Positions 7,820 to 15,231 of a DNA stretch of 17,696 bases are shown here, piece by piece. The stretch is taken from positions 1 to 17,696 of the forward strand of contig CAUFMB010000043.1 in assembly GCA_959026535.1 (NCBI GenBank). Direction: 5' to 3'. Origin of the DNA: an uncultured Collinsella sp. Its GTDB lineage: Bacteria > Actinomycetota > Coriobacteriia > Coriobacteriales > Coriobacteriaceae. The position numbers and the translations under genes are program-made. The notes under the pieces were generated by a model. It was not told the origin of the DNA and did no database searches. It worked only from the letters and a program-made list of their open reading frames with translations. Each line of letters starts with the position of its first letter. The stretch's first letter is position 1.

Positions 7820-9262
7820 TTAATGGGTAGGTTCAGTGGAAGTGTTAGAGTCGGCAGGCACAATGCCAAGGATATGCTCCAGGGTATCGAGCAGCTCATG
7901 CGGCATGGTCGACACCACATGAACCTCGGCGCCGCGACTGGTAAGGCTTGCGAGTAAATCGTCACGATGATACTCGTCAAGCGTCATGCCGTCAGCGTTG
8001 AACATGAGCTTAGGCACAAAGAGCATAACCCCAGAGAGGTCCTGCGGCAGCTGCTCCAGAATGTCACACGCGACGATGAGGCCGGTCACGTCCACGTTGC
8101 CGCCAAAGTAGCGGTTCTTGATGGCTGTGACGGTGCCGCCGAGACCATGCGGCGACTCCACAAAGCGCGCCACGGTGTCGCGCGCGCTGGCGCCCGAGAG
8201 GCACTGCAGGTGCTGGCTGCGGGCGGCGATGGCCTCGCGGACGCGGGCCAGTCGCTCGGCGTCGGCGACAAGCACGTCGTCGGTCTCGTCCAGATACGAG
8301 CGGATCATGCCGATGCCGTCGTAGTACTGCGGGTAGCCGTCGTAAAAGTCTGCCTCGGGAGGATCGATGCCGGCGTCCAGGTAGAACTCGTCGCTCATCT
8401 GGAAGGTGTGGCGGCCAAAGCGCTCATAGGCGCGGTCCTGGAACGGTCGAATCATGGCGATGGTATCGCGCGCTAGTTCGGGTTTGTCGCTGTAGGACCA
8501 GCTAAAACGGTTCTGATGCTTGGTAAAACCGAGTGGCACAATACCCAGGCTGGTGATTTGCTCGTGCTCCTCGCAAAAGCGCAGGGTCTTTTCCAGCTCC
8601 TCGCCGTCGTTCATGCCAGGGCATAACACAATCTGCGCGTGAATCTCGATGCCGGCGGCCATGATGGCCTCGAGTACGTCCATGCCTCGCTGGGCGTTGC
8701 GGCCCATCATACGACGGCGGACGTCGGGGCTTACGGCGTGGACCGACACGTTCATGGGGCTCATGTTGCGTTGGATGACGTTTTGAACATCTTCGTCGGA
8801 GAGGTTCGTGAGCGTGACAAAGTTGCCCTGCAAAAAGCTTAGGCGATAGTCATCGTCGCGAATATAGAGCGTGGAGCGGCCGCCCTTGGGCAGCATGGTC
8901 ATAAAGCAGAACACGCAGGCGTTAACGCAGGTACGCATGCCGTCGAAGATGGGGCCATCGAACTCCAAGCCCCAGTCCTCGCCGGGAAAGCGATCGAGCT
9001 CGACGGGGGTGACGGCGCCGTCGCGCGGATCGAATACCTCCAGCTCGACGGTGTCGTCGTCGGCCTCCCAGAGCCACACAATCATGTCGGTGAGCTGCTC
9101 GCCATTGACCGTGAGTACGCGCATGCCCGGCTCGATGCCCACATCCCATGCGGGCGATTCGGGACGCACGTTCTTAACGAGCGCGCCCTCACCCGGCTCG
9201 GGGTCGCGGCTGCGCCCGTAATCGGCCACCTCGGCGGCGTATGCGGGTACGGTCTGGTCCAT
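7820..9262 (-). CDS. DUF512 family radical-SAM-like iron-sulfur protein with N-terminal PDZ-like domain
   Basis: This conserved protein of unknown function has 480 residues. Its N-terminal region (about 26-90) resembles a PDZ domain (SPAWDVGIEPGMRVLTVNG). A radical-SAM-type core follows with the cluster cysteines in CVNACVFCF (Cys112, Cys116, Cys119, spacing C-x3-C-x2-C), then LPKGGRSTLYIRDDDYRLSF and GNFVTLTNL. The remainder matches the DUF512 region, with LCPGMNDG and the aromatic GLIVACDIL stretch. Members often lie beside der in Gram-positive genomes, which hints at a role linked to translation or ribosomes, though this is only association. ATG 9262 is the likely start: it lies two bases after the ispH stop, with AGGAG a rather long 14 bases upstream. 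An in-frame ATG at 9367 lies inside ispH and is rejected. Confidence 0.92.
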   Translation of the reverse strand: MDQTVPAYAAEVADYGRSRDPEPGEGALVKNVRPESPAWDVGIEPGMRVLTVNGEQLTDMIVWLWEADDDTVELEVFDPRDGAVTPVELDRFPGEDWGLEFDGPIFDGMRTCVNACVFCFMTMLPKGGRSTLYIRDDDYRLSFLQGNFVTLTNLSDEDVQNVIQRNMSPMNVSVHAVSPDVRRRMMGRNAQRGMDVLEAIMAAGIEIHAQIVLCPGMNDGEELEKTLRFCEEHEQITSLGIVPLGFTKHQNRFSWSYSDKPELARDTIAMIRPFQDRAYERFGRHTFQMSDEFYLDAGIDPPEADFYDGYPQYYDGIGMIRSYLDETDDVLVADAERLARVREAIAARSQHLQCLSGASARDTVARFVESPHGLGGTVTAIKNRYFGGNVDVTGLIVACDILEQLPQDLSGVMLFVPKLMFNADGMTLDEYHRDDLLASLTSRGAEVHVVSTMPHELLDTLEHILGIVPADSNTSTEPTH

Positions 9263-9264
9263 GA

Positions 9265-10146
9265 TTAGCGGCAAAGCTCCTTGATGCGCGTGACGGCGCG
9301 CTCGATGTGTTCTTGCGGGGTGGAAGCTCCGGCGGTTATGCCGATGTGGTGAGCGTCGGTAAACCACGCGGCCTGGAGCTCGGAAGCTTCCTCGATGTGA
9401 TGCGTGCGCTCGCAGGCGTCGGCACAGATTTGTGCCAAGCGACGGGTGTTGCCCGAGTTCTTGCCGCCCACCACGACCATGCAGTCACAGCGGTTGGCAA
9501 GTGTGGCTGCTGCCTGTTGACGCTCACTCGTGGCGGCGCAGATGGTGTTGATTACGCGCAGTTCCTGCACGCGCGGGGTGATGGCAGCAACGACTTCGGC
9601 CAAGTTCTGCGCGGTTTGGGTGGTCTGCACAACCAGGCCCACCTTGCCCTTGAGCGCCAGCGCGTCGGCGTCGGCGGCGCAGCTCACGACCTGGGCGTCA
9701 TCGCCGGCGTGTCCCAGAATGCCCTCGACCTCGGGATGACCCGGCTCGCCCACGATGATCACGCGGTAGCCCTCGCGCACCAGGCGCTCAGCAGCCACGT
9801 GGACCTTCTTCACGTAGGGGCAGGTGGCGTCGACCACGTTGAGGCCACGCTCGCGCGCAGCATCGATCACCTGTGGCACAACGCCGTGGGCGCGAATGAT
9901 CACGGTGCCCGATGCCGCGTCGTCCAGGGTCTCGGCCAAGCCCACGCCTGCCTCGGAAAGCTCGCGCACCACGATGGGGTTATGGATGAGCGGGCCCAGC
10001 GTGTGGACCTGAGCGCTCTCCCCTGCCTGCGGTGCGGCGGCCAGCGCCATGTCGAGCGCGCGCTGCACGCCGTAGCAGGTACCGGCGTGGGCGGCGATCT
10101 CGATCGTGGGGACGTCGTCCCGCGCCGGCACCACGTCGGTATTCAT
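9265..10146 (-). CDS. ispH: 4-hydroxy-3-methylbut-2-enyl diphosphate reductase
   Basis: IspH (LytB) is a [4Fe-4S] enzyme that performs the last step of the MEP isoprenoid pathway, reducing HMBPP to IPP and DMAPP. The three cluster cysteines are visible: Cys24 in HAGTCYGVQRA, Cys109 in DATCPYVKKVH and Cys203 in NTICAATSERQ. HTLGPLIHNP, RAHGV, GEPGHPEVEG, VVGGKNSGNTRRL and GITAGASTPQ also match the family. I chose ATG 10146 (293 residues) because GAGG lies five bases before it. ATG 10161, two bases after the plsC stop, is a good alternative with a weaker binding site and adds five residues; an ATG at 10191 lies inside plsC. In several Firmicutes ispH is fused or linked to rpsA; no S1 domain is present here. 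Confidence 0.96.
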   Translation of the reverse strand: MNTDVVPARDDVPTIEIAAHAGTCYGVQRALDMALAAAPQAGESAQVHTLGPLIHNPIVVRELSEAGVGLAETLDDAASGTVIIRAHGVVPQVIDAARERGLNVVDATCPYVKKVHVAAERLVREGYRVIIVGEPGHPEVEGILGHAGDDAQVVSCAADADALALKGKVGLVVQTTQTAQNLAEVVAAITPRVQELRVINTICAATSERQQAAATLANRCDCMVVVGGKNSGNTRRLAQICADACERTHHIEEASELQAAWFTDAHHIGITAGASTPQEHIERAVTRIKELCR

Positions 10147-10163
10147 GACTTCCTCGCTCATGG

Positions 10164-10892
10164 CTAGAACCTGCCCGGATGCTCGTTGCACAGCTCGTCG
10201 CGCATGGTATAAACACGGCCCATGGCCTCGGACTCAAACCAGGCCAAGCGCTCCGTGCGCTTAAGTCCAGCCGGCGCGTCGGAAAGTGAGACGGCCTTGC
10301 CGGCGCGGATCCAGCACTTCTTGGGACGCATGAGCTTTTTGCCCGCAGGCGTAATGTCGGACCAGCCGCAGATGGCGAGTGGGTTGACGGGCGCCTTGCC
10401 CATCTGGGCGATGAGCGCAAAGCCGCCGTGGACCTCGGGCTTGATCTCGCGCGAACGGATGCGCGTGCCCTCGGGGAAGATCAGGACGTCCTCGCCGCGC
10501 TGCAGCGCGTGCTGGGCGGCGCGCAGGCACTTCATGTCGGCGGTGCCGCGCTCGACGGGAATGCCGCCCACGCGGCTAAAGGCCCAGCGCACGATCTTGG
10601 CCTTGGCGAACTCGGACTTAAAGATGGGGCGCACGCGGCGGCCGCCAAAGAACAGGGCGGTTTCCACGGCGAGCACCTCGGCCATCGAGGTGTGGTTGCA
10701 GATGACTACGCTGCCGTGGCCTTCCTGGCGCTCAAACAGCAGGTCGGCGTCCTCGACCTTCCAACGCCACATGAGCTTGGAGAAGGCCCAAAGGATGGCC
10801 ATGACTACGACGACGGTGCCGCGGATGAGCGCCGGGAACTCGGCATAGGGGGCGTTGTAATAGTCCTCGGGCGTCTGCTTAAACAGGCGCAT
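10164..10892 (-). CDS. plsC: 1-acyl-sn-glycerol-3-phosphate acyltransferase family protein
   Basis: PlsC-type enzymes acylate lysophosphatidic acid at position 2 to give phosphatidic acid, at the cytoplasmic membrane face. The 242-residue protein has a hydrophobic N-terminal segment (about 24-41) that may anchor it. The family's H-x4-D motif appears as NHTSMAE, with His67 and Glu72 in place of the usual aspartate. Block II is seen around PIFKSEFAK, block III is FPEGTR (139-144), and VNPLAI is near the fourth block. A near-perfect AAAGGAGG six bases before ATG 10892 suggests strong translation. The gene lies between cmk and ispH, three and two bases away. Together with plsY and gpsA it completes glycerol-3-phosphate to phosphatidate. 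The substrate assignment is by family only. Confidence 0.9.
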   Translation of the reverse strand: MRLFKQTPEDYYNAPYAEFPALIRGTVVVVMAILWAFSKLMWRWKVEDADLLFERQEGHGSVVICNHTSMAEVLAVETALFFGGRRVRPIFKSEFAKAKIVRWAFSRVGGIPVERGTADMKCLRAAQHALQRGEDVLIFPEGTRIRSREIKPEVHGGFALIAQMGKAPVNPLAICGWSDITPAGKKLMRPKKCWIRAGKAVSLSDAPAGLKRTERLAWFESEAMGRVYTMRDELCNEHPGRF

Positions 10893-10895
10893 GGG

Positions 10896-11582
10896 CTACC
10901 TCCTTTGGTTGATGAGGTCCTCTATGATGCGAACGACCTCGTCGATGGTGTGGGCGGTGGAGTCGACGTGTACGGCGTCCTCGGCGGGCACGAGCGGCGC
11001 GACCTCGCGGCTGCTGTCGAGCTTGTCACGCTGCTTGAGGGCGTCGAGGGTCTCGTCGACCTCGGCTTCGAGCTGATCGGCGGTCAAAGGCTGGGCGTCG
11101 TTTTGGTGGCGCTGCAGCACGCGGCGGCGGGCGCGCTCACGCGGGTCAGCGGTCAGGAAGACCTTGACCTGCGCGTTAGGGAACACGACGGTTCCGATGT
11201 CGCGACCCTCGGCCACAATGTCGCGGTCCTCGGCGGCGCGGCGCTGGTGGATGAGCATGGCGGCGCGCACGCCCGGGTAGGCCGAGACCTTGGACACGTT
11301 GGCGTCGACCTGCGGGGTGCGAATGGTGGCTGAGGCGTCCGTGCCGTCGATGGTCAGGCGCGTGTCCTCGCCGGTGCCGTTGGTAAAGCGGATCTCGATC
11401 TGCTCGGCGAGGGCGTCGATGGCCGCCTCGTCGTCCAGATCGATGCCGCGGTCGAGCGCGGCAAAGGTGACGGCGCGATACATGGCACCCGTGTCGAGCT
11501 TGTTAAAGCCCAGCTGGCGGGCGATCTCCTTGGCGATGGTGGACTTGCCGGAACCGGCGGGGCCGTCGATGGCGACGATCAT
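10896..11582 (-). CDS. cmk: Cytidylate kinase
   Basis: Cmk phosphorylates CMP and dCMP with ATP, recycling nucleotides from RNA turnover and lipid synthesis. The 228 residues fit the bacterial long form. The P-loop GPAGSGKST lies at 7-15, followed by LDTGAMYRAVTFAALDRG for nucleotide binding, GTDASATIRTPQVDANVSKV in the CMP-binding insert, EGRDIGTVVFPNA, and a lid with RERARRRVLQR. The start at 11582 has AAAGGAAG seven to eight bases upstream. It follows the pseudouridine synthase gene after 66 bases that hold no terminator or obvious promoter, and it ends three bases before plsC. The order scpA-scpB-rsuA/rluB-cmk is widely conserved in Gram-positive bacteria. Confidence 0.97.
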   Translation of the reverse strand: MIVAIDGPAGSGKSTIAKEIARQLGFNKLDTGAMYRAVTFAALDRGIDLDDEAAIDALAEQIEIRFTNGTGEDTRLTIDGTDASATIRTPQVDANVSKVSAYPGVRAAMLIHQRRAAEDRDIVAEGRDIGTVVFPNAQVKVFLTADPRERARRRVLQRHQNDAQPLTADQLEAEVDETLDALKQRDKLDSSREVAPLVPAEDAVHVDSTAHTIDEVVRIIEDLINQRR

Positions 11583-11648
11583 ATAATGCTTCCTTTCGGT
11601 GGTTGACGTGCTGGTATGGTTCGCGGGCGCTGGGGCGCGGCGGGTTGC

Positions 11649-12617
11649 CTAGCCCGTGTAGCGCTCGCGGTAGGTGTTGCGCTTGGGTGCGGAGCCGTGG
11701 CTGCCGTGGTGACGCGTGCGGCTGGCGGGCGTGTCTTGGGGTTTGTCGCCGTTGCGCTTGGCGCTCGCCTGCTTGGGCGGGATGCCGCCGGCCTTGAGGA
11801 TCTGCACCTCGCGGTCGGTGAGCTCGCGCCACGAGCCCTTGGCCACGTCCTTGAGCTCCAGGCCGGCAAAGTTACAGCGATGCAGGCGGATTACCGGATG
11901 GTGGATCTTGCTCAGCATGCGCTTGACCTGGTTCTTGCGCCCCTCGCGGATGATGACCTCCACGGCGGTGGTGCCGGGCTTGACGCCTTGCGGTGCCACG
12001 GCCTCTGCCTCGCGCGCGTTGATGACGCGGCAGATCGCCGGCTGGCAGAGGCCGTCGTCGAGCTCGATGCCGCGACACAGCGGTGTAAGATCGCGGTCGG
12101 ACAAGTCTCCGTCCACGAGCGCCTGGTAGGTCTTGTAGACGTGCTTGCTGGGGTGCAGCAGGTTCTGCGACAGGTCGCCGTCGGTGGTAAAGAGCAAAAG
12201 GCCCGTGGTGTCGCGGTCCAGGCGGCCCACCGGGAATAGTCCTGGAAAGCGGTCGCGGGGAACCAGGTCCGCCACACAGGGGCGCTCCTGCGGGTCGCTC
12301 ATGGTGGTGAGGTAGCCGGTCGGCTTGTAGAGCATCAGGTACACGGCACCCTGGTTGAGCTTGACTGGCATGCCGTCGACCTCGATGTGATCGTGGTCGA
12401 CATCGACCTTGGTGCCCAGCTCGGTCGCGACCTCGCCGTTGACGGTCACGCGGCCGGCGGTCATTAGGTCTTCCGAGCCGCGTCGGCTCGCCACGCCCGC
12501 GCGCGCCAAAAAGCGCTGCAGGCGCATGGTATGCGGGTAGACGGGCTGGGCGTCGGTTGCGGACAAGTCCGTGGCGCCGGCGATGCGTGTCTCCCCTGCT
12601 TCGTTAGTTCTCGTCAT
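11649..12617 (-). CDS. Pseudouridine synthase of the RsuA/RluB family
   Basis: Enzymes of this family turn specific uridines of ribosomal RNA into pseudouridine; in Gram-positive genomes the copy beside scpB is usually the RluB type acting on 23S rRNA, but the target cannot be read from sequence. After a 30-residue leader, an S4 RNA-binding domain runs from about 31 to 80 (MRLQRFLARAGVASRRGSEDL). The catalytic domain has GRLDRDTTGLLLFTTDGDL with the nucleophile Asp134, and later KNQVKRML. A basic low-complexity tail of about 40 residues (rich in R, K, H, T) follows the fold. The start at 12617 has GGAGG six bases upstream and overlaps the end of scpB by 14 bases. A second in-frame Met at residue 31 would give a leaderless version. 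Confidence 0.92.
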   Translation of the reverse strand: MTRTNEAGETRIAGATDLSATDAQPVYPHTMRLQRFLARAGVASRRGSEDLMTAGRVTVNGEVATELGTKVDVDHDHIEVDGMPVKLNQGAVYLMLYKPTGYLTTMSDPQERPCVADLVPRDRFPGLFPVGRLDRDTTGLLLFTTDGDLSQNLLHPSKHVYKTYQALVDGDLSDRDLTPLCRGIELDDGLCQPAICRVINAREAEAVAPQGVKPGTTAVEVIIREGRKNQVKRMLSKIHHPVIRLHRCNFAGLELKDVAKGSWRELTDREVQILKAGGIPPKQASAKRNGDKPQDTPASRTRHHGSHGSAPKRNTYRERYTG

Positions 12618-13332
12618 GCATATCCTCCGAGGTCTCGTCGACGACCAAGGTGTCCTCGTCCACGACTACCTCAATATCCTCAACTTCGGTATCGAGCAGC
12701 TCGCGCTCTTCGTCCAAGTCCTCGGCCTGCTCCTCGAGCGTGGACTGAATGCTGCGGCCGCTCAGGCGCTCGCGGATAAACTGGCGCGACTGCTCGTCGG
12801 GGGCAAACTGCTCCAGATCGGGCAGGTCGCGGGTGGAGCGCAGGCCGAACTTCTCCAGGAAGGCGTTGGTCGTGCCGTAGATGATGGCCTGACCGCGCTG
12901 GGGGTCGCGGCCGAGCTCGCGCACCAGACCCTTGTCCACGAGCGATGCGATGACGCCGTCGGAGTTGACGCCGCGGATGCCCTTGACCACCTCGCGCGTG
13001 ACGGGCTGGTGGTAGGCGATCACGGCGAGCGTCTCGAGCGCGGCCTGCGACAGCTTTTGCGTGTCCCAGCTCAGCACATAGGCTTCAACGACATCGTGAT
13101 AGGCGGGATGCGTAAACAGGCGCCAGCCGCCGGCGACCTCGCGCAGCTGAAAGCCGCGGTTGGCCTCCTCGTACTCAACCTTGAGCTCGGCGAGCAGCGA
13201 TGCGCACTCACCGGGGGCGATATCCAGCGCACCTGCCAGCGCGGGCGCGCTCACCGGGTCACTCGAAACGAGCAGCAGCGCCTCGAGGGCGCCTTTGAGG
13301 CTGTTTGCCTCCAGCGTGGGAAGGTTAGACAT
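12604..13332 (-). CDS. scpB: Segregation and condensation protein B
   Basis: ScpB is a winged-helix (kite) subunit that pairs with ScpA and the SMC ATPase in the bacterial condensin complex that organises and segregates chromosomes. The 242 residues show the family core SLKGALEALLLVSSDPVSAPALAGAL, then LETLAVIAYHQPVTREVVKGIRGV (typically the most conserved stretch) and GRDPQRGQAIIYGTTNAFLEKFGL. The core ends near residue 185, after which comes an acidic tail of roughly 50 residues rich in E and D, longer than in many relatives. It follows scpA by 12 bases. AGGAG lies 11 bases before ATG 13332. Its last 14 bases overlap the pseudouridine synthase gene. smc is not in the window. Confidence 0.96.
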   Translation of the reverse strand: MSNLPTLEANSLKGALEALLLVSSDPVSAPALAGALDIAPGECASLLAELKVEYEEANRGFQLREVAGGWRLFTHPAYHDVVEAYVLSWDTQKLSQAALETLAVIAYHQPVTREVVKGIRGVNSDGVIASLVDKGLVRELGRDPQRGQAIIYGTTNAFLEKFGLRSTRDLPDLEQFAPDEQSRQFIRERLSGRSIQSTLEEQAEDLDEERELLDTEVEDIEVVVDEDTLVVDETSEDMHDEN

Positions 13333-13344
13333 AGGTGCCTGCTC

Positions 13345-14157
13345 CTATTCGGTGAGCTCGGGGCCTTCGCCGGGCACATAGGCCTCGGCGCCCTCGACGC
13401 GGTTGATGCGGATGGTTCCAAAGATCTCGTCCTGGCTCAACGTGAGTGAGCCGCGCTTGGCGAGCTCCAGCATGGCCAAAAACGTGACGACGAGCTGCTC
13501 GGTGGTGGCGTCGCCGTCCAACAGCTCGCGGAAGGTGCAGCTAGCGTGTGCCATGGTAAAGCGGTCGACCGAGGCAACGGTTAGGTCGAGCGGCACGCGA
13601 TGCGGCGCCACGTGCTCGGCTTCGAGCAAAAAGGTCTGGCGCTTGCCGTCCAGGTCGGCGCAGATGACGGCCAGGCCGCGCAGGGTAATGCCGGCCAGGT
13701 AGTCGGGCATAAGGCCCAGGAACTCGGGGTCGGGGCCAGCCACGCGCGGATGCATCCGGCTTTCGGCCTGCATGCGGGCGCCGAGGGCCGCCGCCGCGCC
13801 CTTAAACTGCTTGTAGGCGATCAGGCGCTGGATCAGGACCTCGCGCAGGGCGTCGCCGTCGAGCGCGCTGAGCTCCTCGAGGTCTTCGTCGAACTCGTCA
13901 TCGTCGTCATCGGCTTTGCGCGGGGCTTCCTGGGGTACCAGTGAGGCGGCCTTGATGTCCAAAAGAGTTGCCGCGACCAGCAAAAAGTCGCTCGCCACGT
14001 CCAGGTCCAGCGCTTCGATGCGCTCGGCCTCGGCAAGGTATTGCTCGGCCACCTCGCTGATCGAGATGGCTCCGATATCAACTTTTTGGCGGGTTACCAG
14101 CTGCAGCAGCAGGTCGAACGGTCCGCTGTAGACCTGCGTCGACACGCGATACGACAT
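13345..14157 (-). CDS. scpA: Segregation and condensation protein A
   Basis: ScpA is the kleisin subunit that bridges the SMC heads and binds a ScpB dimer. The 270-residue product begins with the family signature VYSGPFDLLLQLVTRQKVDIGAI, followed by ISEVAEQYL and a helical region with LDVASDFLLVAATLLDIKAASLVP. An acidic stretch with DDDDDEFDEDLEEL lies near residue 90. The C-terminal winged helix includes TFLAMLELAKRGSLTLSQDEIFGTI, which would contact the SMC head. The start at 14157 is backed by a perfect AAAGGAGG six bases upstream, the strongest ribosome binding site in the run. An 84-base gap with two hairpins separates it from the M50 gene. Confidence 0.97.
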   Translation of the reverse strand: MSYRVSTQVYSGPFDLLLQLVTRQKVDIGAISISEVAEQYLAEAERIEALDLDVASDFLLVAATLLDIKAASLVPQEAPRKADDDDDEFDEDLEELSALDGDALREVLIQRLIAYKQFKGAAAALGARMQAESRMHPRVAGPDPEFLGLMPDYLAGITLRGLAVICADLDGKRQTFLLEAEHVAPHRVPLDLTVASVDRFTMAHASCTFRELLDGDATTEQLVVTFLAMLELAKRGSLTLSQDEIFGTIRINRVEGAEAYVPGEGPELTE

Positions 14158-14175
14158 CTTCGACCTCCTTTGACG

Positions 14176-14226
14176 GCGCCTTCGCGGCGCGGTTTGGGTG
14201 CATGTTGCGACCGTTTTGCACGGTCG
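14176..14226 (-). other. Two small hairpins in the M50-scpA gap
   Basis: The 84-base gap holds two perfect inverted repeats. One is a 6-bp stem CGACCG/CGGTCG at 14208-14226 with a 7-base loop. The other is a 5-bp GCGCC/GGCGC stem at 14176-14190 with a 5-base loop, ending just before the scpA ribosome binding site. Neither is followed by a T-run on the minus strand, so an intrinsic terminator is not supported. They may affect mRNA processing or scpA translation, which is inference. No convincing -35/-10 pair is visible in this gap. Confidence 0.4.
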
Positions 14227-14241
14227 ACCTGTAAGTTTACC

Positions 14242-14925
14242 TTAGATACCGGCGATTGCGAAGTTGAGCAGCCACTCGGCCAGCGGATACACGGTAACGT
14301 CGAAATACCGTCCGATCACGTCGATGCCGGTCCACATGGGCAGCAGGTACAGCACTAGGATGAGGATGGGCATGGCGTATTGCTGCAGGCGGTAGTAGTT
14401 AGCGAGCGCATTGCCCTTGAGGAACGGCACGATGATCGATGAGCCGTCGAGCGGCGGGATCGGGATGAGGTTAAAAAACGCGAGCGACAGGTTGACAACG
14501 ATAAAGGTGGCGCCGAAGTTCATGATTTGGGATGCCACGGCAAAGGACATGCTGGTGTAGAGGTTGCCGTACGCTGCGTGCATGAGGGCGGCTGCGAGAC
14601 ACGCGAGCGCGATGTTCGATGCGGGGCCGGCCGCGCTCACCAGGACCTCGTCGCGTTTGGGGTGCTTGAGGTTATTGAGGTAGACGGGCACGGGCTTAGC
14701 AAACGCAAACACCGGGCCGCCGGCCGCGAGCATAAGCAGCGGCAGGAGAATGGTACCGAACGGGTCGATATGGTTGAGCGGGTTGAGCGAGACGCGGCCG
14801 CGCGAACGGGCCGTCTTGTCGCCGAGAGCCCAGGCCGCGGCGGCGTGCGCGCTTTCGTGGATGACGATGCCAACGATGACGGCGACGGCGCTCGCGAGCA
14901 GGTTCATGAGGTAACTGCTGGACAT
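14242..14925 (-). CDS. Site-2 protease family membrane metalloprotease (M50)
   Basis: This 227-residue polytopic membrane protein belongs to the compact site-2 protease group (SpoIVFB/YwhC-like), zinc proteases that cut substrates within the membrane. The zinc-binding HESAH (23-27) sits in the first hydrophobic segment. RVSLNPLNHIDPFGTILLP (44-62) and FNLIPIPPLDG with the third zinc ligand Asp160 complete the active site. AAGPASNIALA (98-108) matches the usual middle segment. Four to five further hydrophobic stretches follow the family plan. Family members are found next to scpA in many Gram-positive genomes; the substrate is unknown. The start at 14925 lies just after the stop of the small membrane protein, with AGGGG six bases upstream; a Met at residue 7 is possible. 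Confidence 0.93.
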   Translation of the reverse strand: MSSSYLMNLLASAVAVIVGIVIHESAHAAAAWALGDKTARSRGRVSLNPLNHIDPFGTILLPLLMLAAGGPVFAFAKPVPVYLNNLKHPKRDEVLVSAAGPASNIALACLAAALMHAAYGNLYTSMSFAVASQIMNFGATFIVVNLSLAFFNLIPIPPLDGSSIIVPFLKGNALANYYRLQQYAMPILILVLYLLPMWTGIDVIGRYFDVTVYPLAEWLLNFAIAGI

Positions 14926-14934
14926 GTCGATCCC

Positions 14935-15231
14935 CTAACGGACGCGACGCGAGGCGCGCGTGATTAGGTAGTCGGCCACAAACAGGATTACCGCGACAAT
15001 AGCGTAATCCAGACGGAACACGCCGCCAAAGGGCGACGTGATGACGCCGTAGCCGGCGATGGCGCTCGGCAGCGCGCGCGAAAGCTCAACGACAAAGCCG
15101 ACGATCTGCAGCTTGGCGGTGAGGCCACTAAAGCACAGCAGCACGGTCATCGCGCTCATAAAGATGCCGCAGATGCGACAAGCGATGGCGATGATGCTCA
15201 TCGCCACGGCAGCGGCCTTACGAGAGTTCAC
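14935..15231 (-). CDS. Small membrane protein of unknown function (98 residues, GTG start)
   Basis: I do not recognise this protein. It has a basic start (MNSRK), a long hydrophobic stretch at about 6-37 interrupted by one arginine, a moderately hydrophobic region at 43-63, a third hydrophobic segment at about 76-91, and a basic end (TRASRRVR), so two or three membrane passes are likely. The reading frame stays open to an ATG at 15351, but the GTG at 15231 fits better: GAGGAG (15239-15244) lies seven bases upstream, while the ATG at 15201 has none. With this start the gene overlaps the end of the ABC-F gene by 14 bases and ends nine bases before the M50 gene. The tight fit and good ribosome binding site argue that it is real. 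Confidence 0.75.
   Translation of the reverse strand: MNSRKAAAVAMSIIAIACRICGIFMSAMTVLLCFSGLTAKLQIVGFVVELSRALPSAIAGYGVITSPFGGVFRLDYAIVAVILFVADYLITRASRRVR

Noticed and set aside
6244..7830. Open plus-strand frame of 528 codons opposite plsY and der
   Set aside because: It is an antisense shadow of two unmistakable genes, with no recognisable domain. Similar shadows lie opposite coaBC, rpe, ispH, cmk, scpB and others.
7810..7980. Longer N terminus for Der
   Set aside because: The extra residues overlap the DUF512 gene, resemble no Der protein, and the ATG at 7809 has a good ribosome binding site.
9263..9367. Longer N terminus for the DUF512 protein
   Set aside because: It lies wholly within ispH in another frame and adds an arginine/histidine-rich stretch not expected in the family.
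14208..14226. Intrinsic terminator between the M50 gene and scpA
   Set aside because: The stem is only 6 bp and no T-run follows it on the minus strand.
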